NCBI GenBank assembly: GCA_964622915.1
Contig: CAZUSC010000006.1
Span: forward strand, 1 to 11,655
Length of the DNA: 11,655 bases
Source: CAZUSC01 sp964622915
GTDB lineage: Bacteria > Patescibacteriota > Andersenbacteria > UBA10190
Direction of reading: 5' to 3'
The notes under the pieces are model-generated. The model had not been told where the DNA came from. It did not search any database and worked only from the letters and a program-made list of their open reading frames with translations. The first letter of the stretch is position 1. Each line of letters starts with the position of its first letter. Shown here one piece after another: positions 1-4,609 of the stretch. The position numbers and the translations under genes were made by a program.

Positions 1-307
1 GAACCTTATTGGTTTCCACGTGGGTGTGGAGTTTTTGCAAGTCGCCAGTCTCGTAAGGAAATACTTTCGTCTGACCACAGACCTTTATGTCGGCATTCAC
101 ATGATGATGCCCGGTAAAATAACATTTCTGCTGTTCGGGCGGAGCGTTTTCCGGCTGGCAAAAGGTTATACCTTTATCAGATTTTATACCCGACTCTCCC
201 GTAAAATGGGTGGCGAGGTAGGAAACAAAAATGATGACTGTCGCCAATACAAACAGCAAAATGATGATATTGGTTCGTGTCTCTTTTTTGGCGATAGCGG
301 AACTCAT
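1..307 (-). CDS. Membrane-anchored His/Cys-rich protein, partial (3' end beyond window)
   Basis: An open frame starts at ATG 305-307 and runs off the left edge after 102 codons. The start overlaps the stop of the upstream gene (ATGA, 4 bp), so the two are translationally coupled. Residues 13-31 form one hydrophobic segment after a basic N-terminus, giving an N-in anchor with the rest outside the cytoplasm. The exposed part has many possible metal ligands: C50, C62, an HHH run at 67-69, C77, and HTH at 94-96. The spacing of HHH, the alternating hydrophobic strand after it (VNADIKVCG) and LHTH resembles small His-motif proteins that I recall from archaea and Patescibacteria, but I cannot name the family. 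It is third in a unit headed by an ArsR-type regulator, so a role in metal binding or delivery is inferred. The missing C-terminus limits the call. Confidence 0.7.
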   Translation of the reverse strand, partial: MSSAIAKKETRTNIIILLFVLATVIIFVSYLATHFTGESGIKSDKGITFCQPENAPPEQQKCYFTGHHHVNADIKVCGQTKVFPYETGDLQKLHTHVETNKV

Positions 308-738
308 TCTTTTTTCCCAAGAACGAAATAAACAGCCCAAAGAACTGTGGCGAAGTTAAGGTAGGCCGCGGTTTCCACGATGACGAGAGTCCAGCTCACT
401 TGTAGGCCAACAAGCGGGACTGCGAGCAAGACAAGCACTACCAACAGCAGTGACCACATTACTGCCGTCAAGTAAATCCTTCGCACCTGAAATTTCTCGA
501 TCATTACAACAAAGAGAAACCCCCAGAACATGTTTACCACAGTGTGGAGCATCCAGCCGAATATATTGATCTGGGGCATAAACGGCATCGCCAACTGCAT
601 CAGGCGCATAAACAGCGTTACCGGCACTAGCATCATTACGGCAATAAAAGGAATACTACCCAAGAACCCGGCTATTACTCCTGAAATTTCGGGCTCAATT
701 CTTTTTTCACTTTGCGTTGAAATTGGACTGTTAATCAT
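304..738 (-). CDS. Four-TM membrane protein of unknown function in ArsR operon
   Basis: The 144-aa product has four hydrophobic segments at about residues 20-42, 59-81, 87-110 and 115-140, with a charged N-terminus and a short GKKE tail. The TM1/TM2 pattern (GVIAGFLGSIPF, then GWMLHTVVNMFWG with a buried His and Asn) loosely resembles small DUF6789-like or YagU-like membrane proteins. I do not consider that a firm match. The gene starts 39 nt after the arsR-type stop and overlaps the next gene by 4 bp, so all three are probably one transcript. No Shine-Dalgarno sequence is visible before the ATG. Its role is unknown. By position it could be a metal permease component, or the partner of the His-rich anchored protein that follows. 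Stop codon is TGA. Confidence 0.75.
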   Translation of the reverse strand: MINSPISTQSEKRIEPEISGVIAGFLGSIPFIAVMMLVPVTLFMRLMQLAMPFMPQINIFGWMLHTVVNMFWGFLFVVMIEKFQVRRIYLTAVMWSLLLVVLVLLAVPLVGLQVSWTLVIVETAAYLNFATVLWAVYFVLGKKE

Positions 739-777
739 AAAATATATTGGTTTGATTATTAATTTTTTGGACCATAT

Positions 778-1092
778 TTATCTGCATTGAATACAGGCTC
801 TTTTGCAAAACTTATTTACATGTTTATCGACCAATTTCAAAATAGGCCCAATGGTTTCTTTATTGAGATAGTAAATTCTCTCCGTGCTATTCGTTTTTAC
901 TTTTACGAATCCACAGGTCTCAAGCCGGCGCAGATGATGGGAAATAAGGCTTTGTTCGTAGTCGAGCTTTTCTGAAATATCAGTGACTCTATACGGTCCC
1001 TTATGAAGGAGATGAATAATATCCCAGCGCGCTTGATTGCCGAGCGTCTCGAAGAAAAATTTATGGGGTTTGTTTAAGTCAGTACGCTTCAT
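778..1092 (-). CDS. ArsR/SmtB-family metal-sensing transcriptional repressor
   Basis: The 104-aa length and layout fit an ArsR/SmtB winged-helix dimer: helix LGNQARWDIIHLL at residues 17-29, the helix-turn-helix at about 36-58 (VTDISEKL, then SLISHHLRRLE) and the wing at 61-76 (GFVKVK to RIYYLN). In this family metal binding releases the operator. The last helix carries D89-x-H91 and then C96, C100 and C103 (CX3CX2C). This recalls the alpha-5 site of CzrA (D-x-H followed by H-x2-H), with Cys in place of the distal His pair. C60 lies at the recognition-helix end. Zn, Cd, Cu or a similar soft metal is plausible; the identity is not readable. It heads an operon with two membrane genes, and an operator-like palindrome abuts its own start, so autoregulation is likely. 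There is no Shine-Dalgarno sequence. Confidence 0.88.
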   Translation of the reverse strand: MKRTDLNKPHKFFFETLGNQARWDIIHLLHKGPYRVTDISEKLDYEQSLISHHLRRLETCGFVKVKTNSTERIYYLNKETIGPILKLVDKHVNKFCKRACIQCR

Positions 1093-1114
1093 AATATGAA
1101 TTCTGATTCATATT
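1093..1114 (-). promoter_or_regulatory. ArsR/SmtB-type operator (inverted repeat)
   Basis: A perfect inverted repeat has 9-bp arms (AATATGAAT and ATTCATATT) and a 4-nt centre, and it directly touches the start codon of the ArsR-type gene. The core reads TGAA-N6-TTCA, the half-site arrangement known for SmtB/CzrA-class operators. It overlaps the proposed -10 at 1100-1105, so bound repressor would block RNA polymerase. No second copy was seen before the two downstream genes, which fits a single operon promoter. Confidence 0.72.
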
Positions 1115-1128
1115 TGTTTTCGATGCAA
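1100..1128 (-). promoter_or_regulatory. Putative promoter of the ArsR operon
   Basis: On the minus strand, TTGCAT (1123-1128) and CAGAAT (1100-1105) are separated by 17 nt. They match the -35 and -10 consensus at 3/6 and 4/6. The -10 lies inside the operator. The predicted transcription start falls at or next to the A of the start codon, so the mRNA would be nearly leaderless, which fits the absent Shine-Dalgarno. Sequence match alone is weak; the placement relative to the operator is the main support. Confidence 0.35.
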
Positions 1129-1205
1129 CCCTCATTTTATCCACAGGGAGTTCTTTTGTAGCCCGCGCACGGGTGGAGTGGGGCAAGGGCGACAGTAAAA
1201 ATAAT

Positions 1206-1259
1206 TAGCCTGTCCCGCCCCGAAAAATTCCGCCGTGCGTAGCATTAGCGGAGGCGGAA
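1206..1259 (+). repeat. REP-like palindromic repeat, copy 1 (variant)
   Basis: It begins with AGCCTGTCCCGCC, close to the TTGCCTGCCC lead of the copies at 1576 and 11554. It then folds as TTCCGCC (1228-1234) against GGCGGAA (1253-1259), with an inner GC-ATTA-GC mini-hairpin at 1242-1249. It is the most diverged of the three and has about 8 extra bases between lead and palindrome. Confidence 0.45.
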
Positions 1260-1272
1260 AGCGCGGCATAGG

Positions 1273-1332
1273 GTAAGAAGCGGCTCTCCTTGCGGTCAGC
1301 AAGGAAACAAAGCCGCAAAGTTTCTACCTTAC
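1273..1332. repeat. Long three-tier stem-loop
   Basis: Three nested arms pair in order: GTAAG (1273-1277) with CTTAC (1328-1332), GCGGCT (1280-1285) with AGCCGC (1311-1316), and CCTTGC (1288-1293) with GCAAGG (1299-1304) around a GGTCA loop. Internal bulges lie on the 3' side. Seventeen base pairs in 60 nt is far beyond chance. There is no T-run directly after either end, so it is not a plain terminator. It may be a structured RNA or DNA element; function unknown. Confidence 0.6.
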
Positions 1333-1390
1333 TTGAAAAAAATTTGCGGGCGTCCCTTAAATGAGTTACAAAAACTTTTGCGGGCTTTGT

Positions 1391-1410
1391 GCCCCGCCTT
1401 TCGGCTGGGC
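1391..1410 (-). terminator. Hairpin downstream of tRNA-Lys, possible terminator
   Basis: GCCC and GCC pair with GGC and GGGC across one mismatch, closing a 4-nt loop (GAAA on the minus strand, a GNRA tetraloop). It lies 29 nt past the tRNA 3' end in the direction of tRNA transcription, and a T-rich stretch (AAAAGTTTTTG on the minus strand) follows about 12 nt later. The distance to the T-run makes it imperfect. It may instead belong to the palindrome cluster. Confidence 0.35.
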
Positions 1411-1439
1411 AGAGCAGTCAATCCCGACAAAAGTAGTTT

Positions 1440-1514
1440 TGGTGCGTCCAGAGGGACTCGAACCCCCAACCGTTGGCTTAAAAGGCCACTGCTCTACCAT
1501 TGAGCTATGGACGC
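1440..1514 (-). tRNA. tRNA-Lys (anticodon UUU)
   Basis: Read on the minus strand, the 75-nt sequence folds as a full cloverleaf. The acceptor GCGTCCA pairs perfectly with TGGACGC. The D stem is GCTC/GAGC with loop AATGGTA. The anticodon loop CTTTTAA gives UUU. The T arm has loop TTCGAGT on a 5-bp stem with one G-T pair. Discriminator A and a genome-encoded CCA end follow. U35, U36 and A73 fit lysine identity. The one flaw is a G-A mismatch at 27-43 at the base of the anticodon stem. It decodes AAA and, by wobble, AAG. It stands alone between hairpin-rich spacers. Confidence 0.95.
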
Positions 1515-1523
1515 CGATACTTC

Positions 1524-1544
1524 GCTCTGTCCCTCTGACAGAGC
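1524..1544. repeat. Perfect 8-bp hairpin next to tRNA-Lys 5' end
   Basis: GCTCTGTC (1524-1531) and GACAGAGC (1537-1544) are exact complements around CCTCT. CTTCGC-like motifs flank it on both sides. It sits 9 bp before the tRNA on the upstream side, where a tRNA promoter or the 5' processing leader would be. It may shape the pre-tRNA leader or belong to the repeat cluster. There is no T-run. Confidence 0.5.
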
Positions 1545-1575
1545 TTCGCACGGCAAGCAAGGTAATAATGATAGT

Positions 1576-1621
1576 TTGCCTGCCCCGCGAAGCCCGAGCA
1601 AAGAGCGAGGGCGAAGTGGGG
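1576..1621 (+). repeat. REP-like palindromic repeat, copy 2
   Basis: The lead TTGCCTGCCCC is followed by a hairpin: CCCCGC (1583-1588) with GTGGGG (1616-1621), a GAA/GAA internal loop, GCCC (1592-1595) with GGGC (1609-1612), a GA/GA internal loop, and GC/GC around AAAGA. The symmetric GA loops could form tandem sheared G-A pairs. The lead and the GAAGC core recur at 11554-11586. It lies upstream of, not within, the transcript predicted from the 1682 promoter. Confidence 0.6.
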
Positions 1622-1678
1622 AGCTATGGACTCCTATTGACAAGCGAGAATAGGTTTCTCACTTGCATGATTGGTATA

Positions 1679-1687
1679 TGGTATAAT
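1679..1687 (+). promoter_or_regulatory. Extended -10 promoter for the 1743 gene
   Basis: TGGTATAAT is a perfect TATAAT with the TGn extension. No good -35 lies at 16-18 nt, which the extended -10 can compensate. A consensus TTGACA lies further upstream near 1637, but its spacing is wrong. The start would be near 1694, giving an AT-rich leader of about 50 nt without a Shine-Dalgarno. Confidence 0.65.
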
Positions 1688-1742
1688 ATAACCAGTATTT
1701 TTCCACAAGTTTAATTATTTAAAGTAAACAAAGAAAATCTTT

Positions 1743-2396
1743 ATGAAGATCAGCAAACTACTACTTGGGGGAGGAGTTGTCAGTTTGGTTGCCGTTCTCG
1801 CCTTGGTAGCAATAGGCTCGACCGCCGCCAGCACAACCTATGAATTCATAGCGCGCGGCATAGTGATGACCGGCGGCAGTGATCTAAACATTTATTTCAC
1901 GCACACTTCTCCCCTCGCGGAGAGCGACCTGGCTGGTAATCGTAAAGACATTAGCGTCAGTACGGCCAAGATTTACCAATGGACCCGCGATGCCAAGGGT
2001 AAGTTATATAAGAAGCCGGTCAAGACAAGCAGTCTGAAGCCTGGTCAAGAAGTGGTGGTCAAAGGCAGTAAAAGGTCTAACGAAACGTTTGCCGCTAACT
2101 GGGTAGTGATCAATGACAAGAGTTTCACTATTAACGGCAAGCTAACCGCCAGAAAGTTAGATACCGGCAGCAAAGATACCGGATCGATAACAGTGCAAGT
2201 AGTAAACTCTACTTATAAGAGCGCCGCGTTAGTCGGTAAGGATGTTGAGATGCGCATCGATGGTGCTACTCAAATCAGCGCCTTGGGTAAAACCAAGCAG
2301 CTGGATGAAGTGACAGCGGCTAATCAATCAGTCCGGGTTAAAGGATTGGTTGTGGACAATAGTCAGTTCGCCGTTAGCACTCTAAACGAACTGTAG
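1743..2396 (+). CDS. Predicted exported protein of unknown function (possible DUF5666-like beta domains)
   Basis: The 217-aa product starts with a basic MKISK, a hydrophobic stretch at about 6-24 and a small-residue region (GSTAAS, 25-30) that could be a signal-peptidase site. It is therefore secreted or N-terminally anchored. The mature part is beta-rich and polar, without cysteines. Two similar halves can be seen: each has an alternating hydrophobic strand, a stretch with hydroxyl residues, and a phrase such as GQEVVVKGSKR (about 101-111) or NQSVRVKGLVVD (about 194-205). Such LKPGQxVxVxG phrases are typical of OB-like DUF5666 repeats; this resemblance is an inference. It has its own extended -10 promoter and a strong terminator, so it is a single-gene unit convergent with dnaJ. 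The start is the only good ATG before the signal sequence. Confidence 0.8.
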   Translation: MKISKLLLGGGVVSLVAVLALVAIGSTAASTTYEFIARGIVMTGGSDLNIYFTHTSPLAESDLAGNRKDISVSTAKIYQWTRDAKGKLYKKPVKTSSLKPGQEVVVKGSKRSNETFAANWVVINDKSFTINGKLTARKLDTGSKDTGSITVQVVNSTYKSAALVGKDVEMRIDGATQISALGKTKQLDEVTAANQSVRVKGLVVDNSQFAVSTLNEL

Positions 2397-2411
2397 TATT
2401 TCACTCTGCCT

Positions 2412-2441
2412 AAAAAACCCCGCCAGCTGGCGGGGATTTTT
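2412..2441. terminator. Bidirectional Rho-independent terminator
   Basis: CCCCGCC and GGCGGGG (2418-2435) pair around AGCT, with AAAAAA before and TTTTT after, so the element works on both strands. It lies between the stop of the exported-protein gene (plus) and the stop of dnaJ (minus, 4 nt away). It closes both convergent units. Confidence 0.93.
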
Positions 2442-2444
2442 GGA

Positions 2445-3527
2445 TCAAGAAAATAGTCCGCGCTTGGCTTTCCTGTATTCTTCCAGCAGTTTGCGCTGGA
2501 TCTTAGAAACTTTTTTGGGAATTTCCACTTCAATCCTGATTATTTGGTCGCCGCGGCTGCTATTAGCAGTCACAAATCCTGCTCCTGTTAGCCGGATTAA
2601 GGCGCCCGGCTGCATACCAGGCGGTACCGTCAACTCTTTGGATCCGCTCAATGTTTCTATATTCACCTTTGTACCCAAGATAGCTTCCACGAAGGAAACT
2701 TTAACAGAGGACAGTACGTGATTGCCTTCGCGGGTAAGTCCTGGTTGCGGACGAACATGCACTGTTACATATAAATCGCCCGCCAAGCCGCCGCGCGGCG
2801 CGGCTTGGCCTTTACCAGACAAGCGAATCAACTGTCCATCGGCAATGCCGGCGGGAATTGTCACTGTCAGCCGCTGGCTACGCAGTTGTCGTCCCTCTCC
2901 CCGACAAACAGAGCAAGGCGTCTGGGCAATCTTACCCTCTCCCTGACATTGCGGACAAATCGCCTGATTCGTAAAAACACCAAAAGGCGTCTGCCGAGCT
3001 TGACCAATCACACCTTGTCCATTGCATTGACCACAGTTGACAATCGGGGTACCCGGCTGCGCGCCATTGCCTTGGCAATGTTCACAATGAAGGTACAGCC
3101 GCGTAGCAATCTCCCTTTGAAGTTCCTGCGCTGACTCCCGAAACGAAATCTCCACATCGACCTGCACATCTTCGCCGCGTCGGGTACGCGGCCGCCCTGG
3201 CCGTGTTCGCTGCCCGCCAAAGAAAGTCTCAAAAATATCGCCAATTCCTCCTAAATCCTCCATATTAATATTCATGTTGGAGCCAAAACCAAAGGGACCG
3301 CGCCCCCCTGCTCCCTCCGAGAAGGCCTGGCCGAATTGATCATATTGGGCGCGCTTGTTGTCGTCGCCCAATATCTGGTAAGCCTCGTTTAGCTGCTTAA
3401 ATTTTTCCTCATCGCCGCCCTTTTTATCGGGATGATAGCGGTGAGCCAGCTTACGGTAGGACTTTTTAATGTCCTCCGTGGTAGCGGTTTTCTCCACACC
3501 CAAAATTTTGTAGTAATCCTCAGCCAT
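2445..3527 (-). CDS. dnaJ: Chaperone protein DnaJ (Hsp40)
   Basis: DnaJ stimulates the DnaK ATPase and delivers unfolded clients. With the ATG at 3525-3527 the protein is 360 aa. A TTG nine bases upstream would add MLF, but MAEDYYKILGV is the usual family start. The J domain covers about 1-66 with HPD at 32-34. A short G/F-rich stretch follows (65-83), then four zinc-binding CXXCXGXG repeats (C148/C151, C165/C168, C191/C194, C205/C208) and the C-terminal client domains. All key residues are present, so it is a full type I DnaJ. It is the last gene of the hrcA operon, separated from the preceding membrane gene by 87 nt that contain a hairpin with a T-run, so its level may be set separately. 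No Shine-Dalgarno. Stop codon is TGA. Confidence 0.97.
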   Translation of the reverse strand: MAEDYYKILGVEKTATTEDIKKSYRKLAHRYHPDKKGGDEEKFKQLNEAYQILGDDNKRAQYDQFGQAFSEGAGGRGPFGFGSNMNINMEDLGGIGDIFETFFGGQRTRPGRPRTRRGEDVQVDVEISFRESAQELQREIATRLYLHCEHCQGNGAQPGTPIVNCGQCNGQGVIGQARQTPFGVFTNQAICPQCQGEGKIAQTPCSVCRGEGRQLRSQRLTVTIPAGIADGQLIRLSGKGQAAPRGGLAGDLYVTVHVRPQPGLTREGNHVLSSVKVSFVEAILGTKVNIETLSGSKELTVPPGMQPGALIRLTGAGFVTANSSRGDQIIRIEVEIPKKVSKIQRKLLEEYRKAKRGLFS

Positions 3528-3560
3528 AAATAGCAAATTGGAGTATTAGTGAACTCTGGT

Positions 3561-3604
3561 AAAAATACAAGCCACCTCTGAATAACTAGTACAAAGCGGG
3601 TGGC
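3561..3604 (-). terminator. Intra-operon hairpin with T-run before dnaJ (possible attenuator)
   Basis: On the minus strand GCCACC (3599-3604) pairs with GGTGGC (3571-3576) over a 22-nt loop, directly followed by TTGTATTTTT. This has the form of a weak intrinsic terminator between the membrane gene and dnaJ. Partial termination would lower dnaJ relative to dnaK. The long loop makes it less certain. TTGTAT and TAATAC 16 nt apart just downstream could be a weak dnaJ promoter. Confidence 0.45.
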
Positions 3605-3614
3605 ACGCTTTAGA

Positions 3615-4553
3615 CTACAATCGCATCCGTTCAATAGTCACTTGCGTGCGTATCACGGATATTAGACCGATCCGCTGCGATAAATAAAGCAGAGCGGCTA
3701 TAACGGCGAGCACTGGCCAAGCCAAGATAGGAATAATGGCACGCAAAGCTAATAATGCGGCGACTAGTAGAACTATTACAACTAATAGGCCGTCTCCCTT
3801 AGCCAAGCTTTTGACATACTGATTCACGTACCGGGTAACCAGCACTGGCATCGTTTCATCACCACGAATACTAATGCCGAGTTGTTTAGATAGGTCCGCT
3901 CGTATAGTTTCTCTCTGCTCTGGCGGCACAACAAACCCTGCCGGCAGATCTGCCGCCTGCTTGGCGATCTGCGCATCAATAATGTCATTAATGGTATTGC
4001 CTCGCTCATAGCCTGGCAAATAGCGCGCTAAAGCAGGCGTGAGCGGATTCACTATGGCCTCGACGTATGGCATAGGTATAGTTAATGCCCCCTGCTCCGC
4101 ACTGCTGCGGAGTAATGGAAAGGATAACGCCAGCAGTGATACGGCCAGACCTAAAATCAGCACCTTAACTCCATCACGGAATATGACGCGCGTATTAAAA
4201 TTGACGCGACTATTTATTTCTCGGGCAATTATGCTGCGAGCCAGGAAGGTTGTGAGCAGCAGTATGGCCGCCCCAATAAACGCCGGCAGCGAGGCGCGGC
4301 CCACGAGCACCGCGGCCACCGGCGCCAAAACTGCCAGGGCGAGGCTTGCTCCAAAACGCTCCGATGCGATTAAAGCCAGCGCGCCAGCCATTAAGGCACA
4401 CCATGTCAGACCAACCACTCCTACTACTAAGCTATAAATACCTGATCGCTCTCCGTTGGGACTAAGCAGCAAGGCGGCTAATAAAAAGAAGAAAATGCTG
4501 TATAGTGCGACCACTACAATAATACTAGCAATCTTCTTTTGCACCAGACTCAT
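3615..4553 (-). CDS. Seven-TM membrane protein of unknown function between dnaK and dnaJ
   Basis: The 312-aa product has hydrophobic segments at about 9-31, 40-62, 68-86, 89-109, 129-148, 255-273 and 275-293. The loop at 106-128 is Arg-rich and should be cytoplasmic. That places the 105-residue polar part (about 149-254, including PxMPYVEAIVNPLTPALARYLPGY and VVPPEQRETIRADLSKQLG) outside the membrane. I do not recognise the family. The codon positions look normal and the frame is intact, so it is a real gene. It sits inside the hrcA-grpE-dnaK-dnaJ operon on the same strand, where classic operons have no gene of this kind. A role in membrane stress or envelope protein quality control is only suggested by position. 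Its spacer carries a TATAAT exactly 6 nt before the ATG, so it may also be made from a leaderless transcript. Confidence 0.85.
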   Translation of the reverse strand: MSLVQKKIASIIVVVALYSIFFFLLAALLLSPNGERSGIYSLVVGVVGLTWCALMAGALALIASERFGASLALAVLAPVAAVLVGRASLPAFIGAAILLLTTFLARSIIAREINSRVNFNTRVIFRDGVKVLILGLAVSLLALSFPLLRSSAEQGALTIPMPYVEAIVNPLTPALARYLPGYERGNTINDIIDAQIAKQAADLPAGFVVPPEQRETIRADLSKQLGISIRGDETMPVLVTRYVNQYVKSLAKGDGLLVVIVLLVAALLALRAIIPILAWPVLAVIAALLYLSQRIGLISVIRTQVTIERMRL

Positions 4554-4559
4554 TGCAGT

Positions 4560-4565
4560 ATTATA
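4560..4565 (-). promoter_or_regulatory. Possible internal leaderless promoter (-10 TATAAT)
   Basis: A perfect TATAAT ends 6 nt before the ATG of the membrane gene, so transcription would begin at the start codon. The -35 region (near 4583-4589, TTATCG) is poor and there is no TGn extension. There is no Shine-Dalgarno, which fits a leaderless mRNA. An AT-rich hexamer can occur by chance; the exact spacing is the argument. Confidence 0.4.
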
Positions 4566-4591
4566 TCCTATCGGCAGCTTACACGATAAGT

Positions 4592-4608
4592 CGCTAACCT
4601 ACTTAGCG
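4592..4608 (-). other. Short hairpin just after the dnaK stop
   Basis: CGCTAA and TTAGCG are exact complements around a 5-nt loop, starting one base past the dnaK stop codon. No T-run follows, so it is not an intrinsic terminator. It could protect the 3' end of a processed dnaK mRNA. Confidence 0.45.
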
Positions 4609-4609
4609 G

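Larger units (their letters stand above)
1161..1427. repeat. Gene-free, palindrome-dense intergenic region
   Basis: The 347-nt space between the ArsR-type gene and tRNA-Lys has no credible protein gene. It is more GC-rich than its flanks and is packed with inverted repeats: CCCG/CGGG at 1162-1173, a REP-like unit at 1206-1259, a three-tier hairpin at 1273-1332, and a GCC/GGC hairpin at 1391-1410. The motif TTGCGGGC occurs twice (1346 and 1378 area). I compared it with 4.5S, RNase P and tmRNA signatures and saw none. It could be a cluster of repetitive extragenic palindromes or a remnant of a non-autonomous element. Confidence 0.55.

Noticed and set aside
304..1092. Use of UGA as a sense codon (code 25)
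   Set aside because: Genes such as dnaJ and the 4-TM gene end naturally at TGA with complete domains, so the standard bacterial code fits.
1273..1332. Possible small SRP (4.5S) RNA because of a GGTCAGC loop next to AAGGAAAC
   Set aside because: The conserved 4.5S core (GGAAGCAG opposite GTCAGG) is absent and the pairing pattern differs on both strands.
1160..1640. CRISPR array
   Set aside because: The repeated units are palindromic and irregularly spaced; there is no series of direct repeats with uniform spacers and no cas gene.
1637..1665. Consensus TTGACA near 1637 as the -35 for the 1743 gene
   Set aside because: It lies about 38 nt before the TATAAT, far from the 16-18 nt needed, and no -10 lies at the right distance.
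1361..1714. Plus-strand open frame of 117 codons across the tRNA region
   Set aside because: It runs antisense through the full tRNA-Lys cloverleaf and through hairpins, has no promoter or ribosome site, and its product has no recognisable features.
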